DNA from: an uncultured Clostridia bacterium
GTDB taxonomy: Bacteria > Bacillota > Clostridia > Peptostreptococcales > Anaerovoracaceae
Direction: 5' to 3'
Assembly: GCA_944388495.1 (NCBI GenBank)
Contig: CALXIZ010000082.1
Span: forward strand, 1-34,331
Length of the DNA: 34,331 nt
The notes under the pieces are model-generated. The model saw only the letters and a list, made by a program, of their open reading frames with translations. It was not told where the DNA came from and did no database searches. This document shows, in pieces, positions 24,396-33,480 of this stretch; positions within the stretch are counted from its first letter, which is position 1, and each line of letters opens with the position of its first letter. A program made the translations under genes and the position numbers.

Positions 24396-24926
24396 ATGCG
24401 CGACGAAATACTGTACACTCCCGAAGAAGTGGCACAGAAGCTGAAACTGTCAAAATACACTATTTATGAAATGATAAAGCGCGGTGAAATTTCCGCTCAC
24501 AGAATCGGCCGCAGTCTCAGAGTAACGGAATCTCAGCTGCAGACATATCTTATGCAGTCCACACAGTCCGAAAATACTTTTGAAGCTGAAATTGTGACCG
24601 TCGAAGAAGAGAAATTCGCAAAAGTCATCGGCGCCACAAAAGACGTCTATATCTCCGTTACGACTGATATCGAAGGATCCGCAAAGATTTCGATCAAAGC
24701 GGAGGATATCATTCTCAGCCGGAATGTACTCATCTGCAGCGCCAGAAACAATCTCGAAGGCATCATCACCGGCATGGAGGAACTGAACAATAACTACAAG
24801 CTGGTAGTCAATATCGGTATCCCGCTCGTCGTCAGCGTGACAAAGCGTTCCGTAAAGGAACTCGATTTCAAGCTCGGAGATACCGTATACTGTGTCTTCA
24901 AATCGATGTCTGTCGCCGTCGTCTGA
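24396..24926 (+). CDS. HTH-TOBE regulator (molybdate-type)
   Basis: 176-aa predicted DNA-binding regulator. Residues about 6-55 are an excisionase/MerR-like helix-turn-helix (LYTPEEVAQKLKLSKYTIYE, then RIGRSLRVTESQLQTYL). The C-terminal part (about 105-176) is a TOBE/Mop-type domain, as found at the ends of ModC and ModE: it begins SARNNLEGIITGMEE and continues VNIGIPLVVSVTKRSVKEL and LKLGDTVYC-like features. TOBE domains of this type bind molybdate or tungstate. The start has GAGGTG before ATG 24396. It is divergent from the ModA-like lipoprotein, an arrangement that suggests oxyanion control of that gene and itself. A strong terminator follows. Confidence 0.85.
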   Translation: MRDEILYTPEEVAQKLKLSKYTIYEMIKRGEISAHRIGRSLRVTESQLQTYLMQSTQSENTFEAEIVTVEEEKFAKVIGATKDVYISVTTDIEGSAKISIKAEDIILSRNVLICSARNNLEGIITGMEELNNNYKLVVNIGIPLVVSVTKRSVKELDFKLGDTVYCVFKSMSVAVV

Positions 24927-24945
24927 GACTGTCACCGGAAAACAG

Positions 24946-24994
24946 AACTGCTCTCTTTACAGCGAGACAGCTCAGCTGTAAAGAGAGCAGTTTT
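24946..24994 (+). terminator. Terminator of the HTH-TOBE gene
   Basis: Perfect 18-bp stem from AACTGCTCTCTTTACAGC (24946-24963) and its complement (24975-24992), with an 11-base loop and TTTTAT at the end. Twenty bases after the stop codon. Confidence 0.85.
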
Positions 24995-25080
24995 ATCATG
25001 TACAGAAGAAGTTTCTGACTTTTTCATCCGCACTTTCATCTGCAGGGGAAAACCGCCCCCGTTTTTTCATTTCTGCCGCC

Positions 25081-26169
25081 TCAGGCAGTTACCGACGCAT
25101 GTTCGGATAAGAATTCCATGACCATGTTGTCCATCACCAGACGATTGACATATCCCTCTCCGTAATATTCCGTATACTGAGAAATGTCTTCATTGTCGAA
25201 AAAGGCCTGACGGTCCTCGTCTGTAATTTCCATCTGCTGCTCCTCGAAGATCGACTGGCAGACGAGATAGTAACGGACCAGTTCCTCGATAGAGCCGCGG
25301 AAGGATTCCTTCAGCTCGTCCTCATTTTCATATCCCATCTGCTCCAGATACTCATCGAGCGACGCACCTGTGGACTGCAGCTGTGTTTCGACATATCTCA
25401 TCTGCAGCGTCAGCTGTTCGTCCACAAAGTCGGAAGGCAGTTCTTTGAATTCGGAATTATCGAGAATATATTCGTACAGATACTGCTGCTTGTTCATCTC
25501 ATACTGATCCTCCCGGATCTTTGTCCGCATATCCTCGACCGAAGTATATCCTTCCGATTCCTGAAGATTTTCCGCAACAAACTCATCCGTCAGCTCCGGC
25601 AGAGTCGACTCTTCGATATAATTGATCGTCGTTTCGAAGACGGCATCTTTTCCGTTTACCGCTTCATCGCCGTAATCTTCGGGAAAAGTGACATTGACAT
25701 CAAAAGTCTCTCCCGGCATATGTCCGACCAGCTGATCGATAAAATCGTCGATATACTGCGTGGTGCCTATCGTGACACTCGTGCCCTGTCCCTGTGTGCT
25801 GCCGTTTTCAAATTCAACACCGTCGATGCGGCCCACATAATCGATATTGACCGTATCTCCGTCCGCTACCGCGCGGTCTGTAATCTGCGAGGTTTCAGCA
25901 TAATTCTGGAGAATGGAATCGATCTGACTCTGAAGATCCTCATCAGATACCGCGATCTCGGCATCCGGAACCTCTATCGCATCATATCCCACCGGTGTGA
26001 CATAATCCGCCGGACTTATTCCGTCCATCGTCCCGTCCTCTTTCAGACCGACGCTGAAATTGAGTGTATCGCTATCTTCCTGTGTATCTCCGCAGCCGGC
26101 AAGCATTCCTGTCATGAGAAATACCGCCAGAACGGCGGAACACAATTTTACCGTTCTTTTTTTCTTCAT
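25081..26169 (-). CDS. Trigger-factor-like FKBP peptidyl-prolyl isomerase lipoprotein
   Basis: 362-aa exported lipoprotein: a signal peptide with lipobox LAGC (C26), an acidic linker, an FKBP-type isomerase domain (about 100-190: GDTVNIDYVGRIDGVEFENG, FPEDYGDEAVNGKDAVF), then a helical C-terminal arm like that of trigger factor (about 195-350: LPELTDEFVAENL, then LVRYYLVCQSIFEE). Cytosolic trigger factor has an N-terminal ribosome-binding domain; here it is replaced by the signal peptide, so this is a surface-anchored folding factor or chaperone for exported proteins. The start has AAGGAAC upstream. It follows the PBP gene on the same strand (123-base gap), so a cell-envelope role is likely. 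Confidence 0.9.
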   Translation of the reverse strand: MKKKRTVKLCSAVLAVFLMTGMLAGCGDTQEDSDTLNFSVGLKEDGTMDGISPADYVTPVGYDAIEVPDAEIAVSDEDLQSQIDSILQNYAETSQITDRAVADGDTVNIDYVGRIDGVEFENGSTQGQGTSVTIGTTQYIDDFIDQLVGHMPGETFDVNVTFPEDYGDEAVNGKDAVFETTINYIEESTLPELTDEFVAENLQESEGYTSVEDMRTKIREDQYEMNKQQYLYEYILDNSEFKELPSDFVDEQLTLQMRYVETQLQSTGASLDEYLEQMGYENEDELKESFRGSIEELVRYYLVCQSIFEEQQMEITDEDRQAFFDNEDISQYTEYYGEGYVNRLVMDNMVMEFLSEHASVTA

Positions 26170-26292
26170 TCTTTTCTGTTCCTTTTCTTTTTCTCTGACT
26201 GAAAATTTATCAATCTATATATTACCATCTTTTTTAAAAAAACTGAACAGAAATTATGACGTAAATTCATGCCGGTCTTTCACTCCGGAGAT

Positions 26293-27933
26293 TCAGATTT
26301 CTCTCCGGCAAAGACAGTCGATCATTTTTCCTGCTGCCGGAATACAGGCTCCGCTTCCTCCGCCGTCTTCCATAAAGACAGTGATCACATACTGCGGATC
26401 TTCCTGCGGATAAAAGCCGCTGAACCAGCCGTGAACGACACTTCTGCCCGACATGCTGCTCTGAGCCGATCCCGTTTTTCCGCCCGCCTGCGCATCTGTA
26501 TACTCCTAAATGCGCGAAGCTGTCCCGGAATGCGTCACATCGCACATCATGGAAAGAAGAGAAGCCGCTGTACTCTTCGACATGATCCTCCGTTTTTCCT
26601 CCGGCGTCTCAGAGCGGATATCCGCCGGCATCAGATCGTATTTCTCAAGATCCGATTCCGTCTCCTCTGTCAGAATATGAAGCCGGGAAAATACACCTCC
26701 GCAGGCGATACTGCGCATCATCGCCGTCACCTGCAGCGGTGTGGCCAGAAGACTTCCCTGACCGATCGAAAGATTGGCGATTCCGCATTCCTCCGTATCC
26801 TCCGGCAAATTTCCCGTCAGTTCCGTAATCTGAGGGCAGACATCACAGCCGAACCCCGTCTCAGCGGCTTTTTCGAGAATTTTTTCTCCGCCTGTCTTCA
26901 TTCCCAGCTCGATGAGCGCACAGTTACAGGAGTCCGCTATCGCCTCACGCAGTGTGATTTTTCCGTGTCCGTTCTCTCCGCCGGTGGAACACCGGACCGT
27001 CGTATCTCCGATTTTCACGCTGCCTCTGCACTCAAACACCGTGTCTTCCTCTGCAGTCCCAGCTTCTATCGCTGCCGCCGCTACGACGAGTTTAAATACA
27101 GATCCCGGCGGATAGGAAGCGCCTGACAGTCGGTCCGTCAGTTCACCGCCTTCGCTCTCCAGAAAATCCGCGATATCATCCGGACTGTACACAGGATAAG
27201 ATGCATATGCCAGAATTTCTCCCGTATCGACAGTACTGACGATGATCCCTCCGGGATTGTCTGTCTCTTCGAGAATCTTTTCCGCTTCTCTCTGCAGACC
27301 GAGATCGATCGTCGTACAGAATTTTTCCCGTATTTCTCTGTCAGAGACGACACCTCCTCCGAGATAACGGCCTGCCGCATCCCGGTACAGATATTTTCTG
27401 ACAGATCCTTTTTTCAGTCTTTCATCGAATTTCTTTTCCAGTCCGCACAGACCCTCCTCCTCACCTTCCTCCGACAGTCCTGTATAGCCGAGCAGATGAA
27501 CAGCTTCCTGTCTGTCGCCGTAACGTTTCCGGCAGGTCACCGCCGTACAGCCGTATTCCGCCGTTATCGCCGCCCGCTGCCTGCTTTCGTCTTCTCCTTT
27601 CCAGATATGATACCCCTCTTGTGTCGTTCTGATTTCCTCACAGTCATATCTCTGCAGAACTTTCTTTCCTTTCTCCTTCAGCTTCTGTCCGTCGATATAA
27701 TAGTAAAGATATGTTTTTCCGCCTGTGATTTCATCACCGTTTCTGTCATAGATTCCCGCCCGTTCCTCCGCTTCCGCAAGCTCCGTCATATGCTGGGCCG
27801 ACGCCATCACCGCCAGAGAGGAATGTTCTCCCAGCTGCAGAAAGAACAGGCGGACGCATAAAACGGCAAAAACGGATACAAAAAAAAACGCCAGCAGAAA
27901 AAGTCTTTTTCCTGAAATGTTTCTGTCTTTCAT
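26293..27933 (-). pseudogene. Class B penicillin-binding protein interrupted by an in-frame TAG
   Basis: Peptidoglycan transpeptidase of the PBP2/FtsI type. The N-terminal membrane helix (about 10-32) is followed by a dimerisation-like region and the transpeptidase domain: SVFK with nucleophile S278 and K281, then SCN (335-337). The reading frame stops at TAG (26508-26506, codon 476). In the same frame it continues without change as EYTDAQAGGKTGSAQS, with the KTG box at 486-488, then VVHGWFSGFYPQEDPQYVI and CLCRREI to TGA at 26295-26293 (546 codons excluding the last stop). The 475-residue product lacks the third active-site motif and should be inactive. Likely a nonsense mutation or sequence error; readthrough is possible. 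The RBS before ATG 27933 is weak. Confidence 0.88.
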
Positions 27934-28081
27934 GATAATATTCTGTACACAAATTCCTTCGTCTATGCCATAATATCTACAGAAAACCCGTAAATCCCGA
28001 AAGATCCGCTCCGCAGATACGGGCAGCGGAAGATTCTGAAGGATTACAGTCAGCGCAGATCAGACAGGAGATTTTATCATC

Positions 28082-29335
28082 ATGACATGTTTTCAGCCAT
28101 TTAAAGCACTCCGGCCCCGTCCGGAATTCGCCCGGCAGGTGCTCTGCCCTCCCTATGACGTTATTTCTGCGGAAGAGGCCCGCAGACTCGCTTCGGATCA
28201 TCCGTACAGCTTCCTGCACGTCATCCGTTCCGAAGTCGATCTGCCGCAGTCGGATCCTTACAGCGATGAGGTTTATCGCCGGGCTTCCGAAAATCTCAGA
28301 GATCTGGAAAAGAAAGGTATCTATTTTACCGAAAAAGAACCTGTCTACTATATATACAGCCAGACGCTGAAAGGACGCACTCAGACAGGAATTGTCGGCT
28401 GTGCCTCCATCGATGATTACGAAAACGGAACGATCAAAAAACACGAGGTGACACGGCCGGAAAAAGAGACTGATCGGATCCGCCATTTCGACGCCTGCAG
28501 CGCCGATACAGAACCCGTTTTCTTTTTCTTCCGTGACAGAGCGGGAATTTCCGCTGTTCTGAACGGTATCACTTCCTCTGAAACGCCGGAATATGACATA
28601 ACAGACGGCGACGGCGTCCGCCACTGTCTCTGGCCGGTGTATGACAGAGATACCTGCAGCAGGCTTCTTCCTCTTTTCGACAGTCTGCCTGCTATGTATA
28701 TCGCCGACGGCCATCACCGGACGGCCTCCGCGGCCAAAGTCGGGCAGAAACGCCGGGCCGCCGCTTCGGGCTATGACGGAAGTGAAGAGTTCAACCGTTT
28801 TATGGCAGTCGCCTTTCCTGCAGATCAGCTCGCCGTTTTCGGTTATCATCGTCTCGTCAGAGACCTTAACGGTCTTACCGTGGATCAGTTTCTCGACCGG
28901 CTGTCTGCCGTCTGTTCTGTCGAAACGATCCTTTCCGACGATCCCTCACCTGCAGAAAAACATACCTGCTCGATGTATCTCGGAAATGCCTGGTACCGCC
29001 TTTCCTTTGATAAAGGCTCTTCTTCCGGAATCATCCCGGACGACGATCCGGTCGCCTCTCTCGATGTATCCCTGCTGCAGGAACGGATTCTCTCTCCGCT
29101 GCTGGGCATCGACGACCCGCGGACCGATCCGCGGATCCGTTTTTCCGGCGGAAGTAAAGGCACGGAATGTCTGAAGGACAGTGTCGACAGCGGCGACATG
29201 GCTGCAGCCTTTGCGATGTATCCCGTGAGCCTTGAGGAAATCATGAGAGTCGCTGATGCGGGACTCGTCATGCCCCCGAAATCTACCTGGTTTGAACCGA
29301 AGCTCGGAAGCGGTCTGTTCGTACACCGCTTCTGA
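28082..29335 (+). CDS. DUF1015-family protein
   Basis: 417-aa soluble protein, full length for DUF1015. Family features: FQPFKALRPRPEFARQVLCP with PPYDVIS at the N terminus, HPYSFLHVIRSEVDL, YYIYSQTLKGRTQTGIVGC, KKHEVTRPEKETDR, and the conserved YIADGHHRTASA segment in the middle, where the Asp-Gly-His-His run looks like a metal or phosphate site. Function is unestablished; in many Clostridia it lies beside serine biosynthesis genes, but none is near here. AGGAG stands about 11 bases before ATG 28082. It is divergent from the PBP gene (148 bases between) and followed by a strong terminator. Confidence 0.9.
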   Translation: MTCFQPFKALRPRPEFARQVLCPPYDVISAEEARRLASDHPYSFLHVIRSEVDLPQSDPYSDEVYRRASENLRDLEKKGIYFTEKEPVYYIYSQTLKGRTQTGIVGCASIDDYENGTIKKHEVTRPEKETDRIRHFDACSADTEPVFFFFRDRAGISAVLNGITSSETPEYDITDGDGVRHCLWPVYDRDTCSRLLPLFDSLPAMYIADGHHRTASAAKVGQKRRAAASGYDGSEEFNRFMAVAFPADQLAVFGYHRLVRDLNGLTVDQFLDRLSAVCSVETILSDDPSPAEKHTCSMYLGNAWYRLSFDKGSSSGIIPDDDPVASLDVSLLQERILSPLLGIDDPRTDPRIRFSGGSKGTECLKDSVDSGDMAAAFAMYPVSLEEIMRVADAGLVMPPKSTWFEPKLGSGLFVHRF

Positions 29336-29337
29336 CG

Positions 29338-29385
29338 AAAAGCCGTCCGGCGAAAGATCATTTTCCTTCGCCGGACGGCTTTTTT
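29338..29385 (+). terminator. Terminator of the DUF1015 gene
   Basis: AGCCGTCCGGCGAA (29341-29354) with TTCGCCGGACGGCT (29367-29380), a perfect 14-bp stem, preceded by AAA and followed by TTTTTT. It also serves as a possible end for the convergent ATPase transcript. Confidence 0.9.
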
Positions 29386-29432
29386 CTATAATATATTATC
29401 TTTTGTCTTTTTTCCGGTTCACTGCTCTGAGT

Positions 29433-31319
29433 TCACTGCTCTGAAGATATGCCCCGCTTTTTCCACTTCAGCAGAAAAGCGGAATTGATGATGACGAGAA
29501 CGGAACCCGCATTGTGAACGAGCGCTCCGACGACCGGATTCAGAATTCCCGTAATCGCCAGAATAATAGCCACGAAATTCAGTGTCATGGAAAAAGTCAG
29601 ATTGCAGCGTATGGTAAACATCATGCGCTTTGCTAAAAGCAGAAGATGCGGAATTTCTCTGATTTCGTCGTTGACGAGAGCGATATCCGCGGCGTCCACC
29701 GCAATATCGCTGCCGATACCTCCCATCGCGATTCCCACATAAGCTTTTCTGAGAGCAGGCGCATCATTGATCCCGTCACCGATCATGCAGACTCTGCCGC
29801 CTTCCTCCTGCCGCTTTCCGATCCAGTTGAGCTTGTCCTCCGGTAGACAGCCCGAGAGCATCTTTCCGATATGAAGCTGAGAAGCGATATGACGTGCGGC
29901 ATTTTCATGATCGCCTGTCAGCAGCACCGGAACGACTCCGGCTTTTTTCACTCCGCTGACCGTCTGCTGCGCGTCCTGACGCAGCGTATCGGACAGAGCG
30001 ATAAATCCCGCCGTCCGGCCTCCGGCTGCGACGAAGATCAGCGTGCATCCCTCCTCCCGGAATGTCTCCGCTTCTTCCGATACCGTCTCCGGCACGGAAA
30101 TATCTTCTTCTTCCAGCAGCTGAACATTTCCGGCGACAATTTCTTTTCCTTTCACGCTCGCTTTTACTCCGCGGCCCGGCAGCATGACAAAGCTGTCACT
30201 CTCAGGAATGCTTTCCGTTCCTCTCTCCTTCCAGCACCGCACGACAGCTTTCCCCAGCGGATGTTCCGATCTCTGTTCGGCAGCCGCGGTATACAGATAA
30301 AGTTCCTCTTCGGAAAAAAGGTCTCCGAAAGTCCGGACTGCGACAACCCGCGGCGTTCCGTATGTCAGCGTTCCCGTCTTGTCAAAGGTGATGTCCGACA
30401 CGACCGACAGCCTTTCCAGCGCATCGCCTTCCCGTACGAGAAATCCGTGTCTGGTTGCGTTTCCTATGGCCGCCATGATCGCGGTAGGCGTCGCCAGAAC
30501 AAGCGCACACGGGCAGAAGACGACGAGAATGGTAACGGCACGGATAATCTCTCCGCTGATCAGCCAGGTGAGGGCCGCTGCGGAAAGGGCAATGATGACG
30601 ATCCAGGTGGCCCACCGGTCCGCAATGCCGACAATTTTCGCTTTGCCCGCGTCGGCTGACTGTACGAGACGGATCATCCGCTGAATCGAACTGTCCTCTC
30701 CGACCTTTTCAGCCTTCATGTCGAATGAGCCGAACTGATTTACCGTACCGCTGGAAACCTCATCTCCCTCTTTTTTATCGACCGGCAGCGATTCTCCTGT
30801 CATGACAGCCTGATCGACAGATGTCTGCCCCGAGAGAATCACACCGTCCACCGGAATCGTCTCTCCGGGAAGAACTCTGACAATGTCTCCGACTCTGACC
30901 TCTTCCGCCGGAATCACTCTTTCCTTTGCGCCTTCTATCACACGCGCCGTTCTCGGCGTCAGATGCACCAGCTTTTCAATCCCGGCTCTGGCCCTGGCTA
31001 CCGTCAGATCCTCCAGCAGCGCGCCGAGCTGCATGATGAAAGCGACCTCTCCTGCCGCAAAATCCTCTCCGATGATGACCGAAGCGATCAGAGCGATGGA
31101 GACCAGTACATCAGCCTTGATATCGAACTCCGTCACCAGGCCGATGACAGCTTCGAGAATGATGGGCACTCCGCACAGAATGATGGCGATCCATGCCGGA
31201 TCAAAAGGCAGAGGCAACAGATCGAAGATGCTTATCAGAAGAGAGATCCCTCCGATCACCAGAAAAATGATATCCCGTCTTACGCCTCCCCATTCCAGAA
31301 GACTTTCCAACTTTTCCAA
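29433..31319 (-). CDS. P1B heavy-metal-transporting P-type ATPase
   Basis: Metal efflux pump, 628 aa. It has no N-terminal metal-binding (HMA) domain and only a short lead-in before the helices. Present: TGES (174-177), CPC (269-271) in [14 protein letters not shown]313 in FDKTGTLT, the HP motif in [11 protein letters not shown], and [10 protein letters not shown]. The last helix reads [19 protein letters not shown]; this HNxGS pattern is neither the standard Cu+ (MxxSS) nor the usual Zn2+ (DxGxxL) signature, so the metal is uncertain, with Cu+ suggested by the CsoR control. The promoter has a CsoR-type operator in its spacer. The RBS GAGGAGG is just upstream of ATG 31319. csoR lies upstream, but in a separate transcript. 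Confidence 0.92.
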   Translation of the reverse strand: MEKLESLLEWGGVRRDIIFLVIGGISLLISIFDLLPLPFDPAWIAIILCGVPIILEAVIGLVTEFDIKADVLVSIALIASVIIGEDFAAGEVAFIMQLGALLEDLTVARARAGIEKLVHLTPRTARVIEGAKERVIPAEEVRVGDIVRVLPGETIPVDGVILSGQTSVDQAVMTGESLPVDKKEGDEVSSGTVNQFGSFDMKAEKVGEDSSIQRMIRLVQSADAGKAKIVGIADRWATWIVIIALSAAALTWLISGEIIRAVTILVVFCPCALVLATPTAIMAAIGNATRHGFLVREGDALERLSVVSDITFDKTGTLTYGTPRVVAVRTFGDLFSEEELYLYTAAAEQRSEHPLGKAVVRCWKERGTESIPESDSFVMLPGRGVKASVKGKEIVAGNVQLLEEEDISVPETVSEEAETFREEGCTLIFVAAGGRTAGFIALSDTLRQDAQQTVSGVKKAGVVPVLLTGDHENAARHIASQLHIGKMLSGCLPEDKLNWIGKRQEEGGRVCMIGDGINDAPALRKAYVGIAMGGIGSDIAVDAADIALVNDEIREIPHLLLLAKRMMFTIRCNLTFSMTLNFVAIILAITGILNPVVGALVHNAGSVLVIINSAFLLKWKKRGISSEQ

Positions 31320-31366
31320 AACAACTCCTCCTCTTCTTGTCCCGTTGTCGCGATTTTTACCGTTTC

Positions 31367-31395
31367 ATTATACCTATAGGGGTATATGTTGTCAA
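31367..31395 (-). promoter_or_regulatory. Metal ATPase promoter with CsoR-type operator
   Basis: Minus-strand TTGACA (31395-31390), 17-base spacer, TATAAT (31372-31367): both consensus. The dyad TATACCTATAGGGGTATA (31369-31386) fills the spacer and matches the CsoR pattern of AT-rich ends with CC/GGGG tracts. Binding would occlude RNA polymerase; metal-loaded CsoR releases it. Confidence 0.85.
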
Positions 31396-31435
31396 GTGTG
31401 TAAAAAGCCTCTTCCGTTTCTCCTGAAATCTCCGG

Positions 31436-31477
31436 AAAAAGAAAAGCCTTTCCCGCTTTTCATATCAGGAAAGACTT
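31436..31477 (-). terminator. Terminator after csoR
   Basis: AAGTCTTTCC (minus 31477-31468) pairs with GGAAAGGCTT (31453-31444) with one G-T pair, then TTTTCTTTTT. It ends the proB-pgeF-cmk-csoR transcript ahead of the ATPase's own promoter. Confidence 0.75.
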
Positions 31478-31520
31478 TTTTCTGTTTGTTTTTCAGGGCA
31501 GACTGTGATTCGGACCTCAT

Positions 31521-31796
31521 TCAGATCATATTTGCAAATCGCTCCACCGCTTTTGTAAATTTTGCAATCGTTTCATCGGCATCGCCGTTTTCGATTCCGT
31601 CTCTGACACAGTGGTTGATATGTCCTTCGAGAACAACCTGACCCACACGGTGCAGCGCGGATTTTGCCGCATTGATCTGTGACAGAATATCCTCACACGG
31701 AATATCTTCATCGATCATCCTGTCGATCGCCTGAACCTGACCGATAATCTTTTTCAGCCGGCGATGCAAATTGTCAGAATCCATGCATTGTTTCAC
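31521..31796 (-). CDS. csoR: CsoR-family metal-sensing repressor
   Basis: All-helical metal sensor, about 91 aa. The Cu(I) ligand set is present as Cys-x24-His-x3-Cys (C34, H59, C63 with this start), matching the CsoR X-Y-Z ligands; RcnR-type nickel sensors differ. Motifs: LHRRLKKIIGQVQAIDRM, CEDILSQINAAKSAL, VLEGHINHC. The start is given as GTG 31796 because GGAGG (31809-31805) is then 8 bases away; the earlier GTG (31805) and ATG (31802) overlap or abut the RBS. Cys/His numbering shifts by 3 if they are used. It is the last gene after cmk (21-base gap). Its expected operator lies in the promoter of the following ATPase. Confidence 0.92.
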   Translation of the reverse strand: MKQCMDSDNLHRRLKKIIGQVQAIDRMIDEDIPCEDILSQINAAKSALHRVGQVVLEGHINHCVRDGIENGDADETIAKFTKAVERFANMI

Positions 31797-31817
31797 TTTC
31801 ATCACCTCCCCCGGCGT

Positions 31818-32480
31818 TTATCTGTCGATATGGGAGAGCAGATATGCAAGAGTTCCCCCGATGTCCAGATCATCCGTACTGACGGCTATCGCATCCTCCG
31901 CCCGTACCAGAGGATTCAGCTTTCGCGTCATATCACTGTGATCACGCTCCCGAAGGTCTTTCAGTACGGCTTCATATGTCGTCTCCGCACCTTTTTCCTT
32001 CAGCTCCGCCAGCCGCCGTTCCGCTCTCGTCTCCAGAGATGCCGTAACATAAAATTTATGAGAAGCGTGAGGCAGAACATTCGTTCCGATGTCCCGGCCG
32101 TCCATGACGACGCTCTTCTGAGAGGCAATCCGCCGCTGGATCTCCACCAGCTTGGCGCGGCAGCTCTTCAGCTGCGAAATTTCAGAGGCCGCACGCGAGA
32201 TTTCCAGCGTTCTGATCCTGTCGCTGACATCTTCCCCGTCCAGAAGGATGCGCCCCTTTACAAAATCGATCTCCGTCTGTGCGAGCATGTCCCCCACAGC
32301 GCGGTCATCGTCTGAGGGAATGCCCTCTTTCAGAGCCTTATATGCCACAGCCCGGTACATCGCCCCGGTATCGATATATTCTATCCCCAGCACTGACGCC
32401 AGATTTTTTGCCGCCGTGCTTTTGCCGGATCCGCTGGTGCCGTCTATGGCAATCGTCAGATGTTTTTTCTCTGTATTCAT
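31818..32480 (-). CDS. cmk: Cytidylate kinase
   Basis: (d)CMP kinase, 220 aa, cytosolic, pyrimidine nucleotide metabolism. It has P-loop IDGTSGSGKST (about 10-20), YIDTGAMYRAVAYKA for the NMP site, VMDGRDIGTNVLPHA, and the lid RDHSDMTRKLNPLVRAEDAI. The start ATG 32480 has AAGGAG upstream; the frame extends 76 codons further up but overlaps the end of pgeF and lacks homology. The 143 bases between pgeF and cmk hold no gene or clear terminator. Confidence 0.96.
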   Translation of the reverse strand: MNTEKKHLTIAIDGTSGSGKSTAAKNLASVLGIEYIDTGAMYRAVAYKALKEGIPSDDDRAVGDMLAQTEIDFVKGRILLDGEDVSDRIRTLEISRAASEISQLKSCRAKLVEIQRRIASQKSVVMDGRDIGTNVLPHASHKFYVTASLETRAERRLAELKEKGAETTYEAVLKDLRERDHSDMTRKLNPLVRAEDAIAVSTDDLDIGGTLAYLLSHIDR

Positions 32481-32623
32481 TTTTTCTCCTTTTTTCCCGC
32501 CTGTTCCCTTTTTTCTGAAATGCCGCAGTTCAGGCCGCAGGCAGCCGTTTCTTTTTCCGATTCTTTTCTCTCCCCGGCATTTTCTCTGCCGGAAGACAGA
32601 AATTTTACGGATACCCGGATAAC

Positions 32624-33460
32624 CTACAGCAGGACAATCCCGGCGCACATTCTTCCGGTGACGCCGCCTTCGCGCCGATAGGAATAGAAAAGATCCGGCC
32701 TGCAGCATGTGACATATTCTGTCGCAGCGACACTTCCGATCCCTGCCCTCCGCAGAAGCCCGGCGTTAATGCCGGACAGGTCGAGATGATATTTTCCGTT
32801 CCCGTCATCGGTACACAGATCTCCGATATCACCCAGAAGCTCTTCAAACGCCCGGACCACTTCGCTTCCGACCTCAAAACAGCATCTGCCGATTCCCGGT
32901 CCGATAAAGGCCATCATGTCTTTCTTTTCGGAGCCGAACACCTCACACATCCGCTGCGCTGTCTTCGCTGCAATGTCAGCTGCAGTTCCCCGCCAGCCGG
33001 CATGAGCCAGACCGGCGGCATGATTTTCCGGATCGTAAAGCCAGACCGGAATGCAGTCTGCATGCAGGCTGGTCAGAAGAACATTTCCGGCATCGGTGAT
33101 CAGAGCATCCGTATCGGGAAAAGAAAGCTTCAGCCCCCTTTTTATCCCTTTTTTTTCCTCCGCTTTCACATCCTGCGCCCGGATGCAGGCGATCTGTGCC
33201 CCGTGTACCTGATGCGGCACAGCCTCACAGTATCCGTCCTCACCGATAAAATCGAAGAGCATTCTCCTGTTTTCCCCGACGAGCGTTCTGTCGTCTCCCG
33301 TGGAAAAGCCCATGTTGAGCGAGGCGTAAGCACCGCTGCTTCTTCCTCCGTTTCTCGTCGAAAAGAAAGTTCTCACCGGGTATTTTTCCTCCAGCCCGGC
33401 CAGACGCAGATATTCCGCTCCGCTGTCCGCCTTTGCTTTCTGAAATATTTCGCTGCTCAT
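32624..33460 (-). CDS. pgeF: Peptidoglycan editing factor PgeF (YfiH/YlmD family)
   Basis: 278-aa multicopper-oxidase-like (laccase-domain) protein; members act as purine nucleoside phosphorylase/adenosine deaminase and in peptidoglycan amino-acid editing. The metal site is complete: H86 in VPHQVHG, C136 in LHADCIPVW, H153 in LAHAGWRGT, plus FIGPGIGRCCFEVG. The start has GGAGGAAAAAG before ATG 33460, 20 bases after the proB stop. Likely cotranscribed with proB and cmk. Confidence 0.95.
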   Translation of the reverse strand: MSSEIFQKAKADSGAEYLRLAGLEEKYPVRTFFSTRNGGRSSGAYASLNMGFSTGDDRTLVGENRRMLFDFIGEDGYCEAVPHQVHGAQIACIRAQDVKAEEKKGIKRGLKLSFPDTDALITDAGNVLLTSLHADCIPVWLYDPENHAAGLAHAGWRGTAADIAAKTAQRMCEVFGSEKKDMMAFIGPGIGRCCFEVGSEVVRAFEELLGDIGDLCTDDGNGKYHLDLSGINAGLLRRAGIGSVAATEYVTCCRPDLFYSYRREGGVTGRMCAGIVLL

Positions 33461-33480
33461 CTTTTTCCTCCGAAGATTTT

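Noticed and set aside
26506..26508. TAG as a recoded sense codon (pyrrolysine-like or general amber suppression)
   Set aside because: At least two other genes here end in TAG, and PBPs are not known amber-recoded proteins; nonsense mutation or error is simpler.
26269..27126. 285-codon open frame opposite the PBP
   Set aside because: Cys/Arg/His-rich shadow; the minus-strand PBP motifs are unmistakable.
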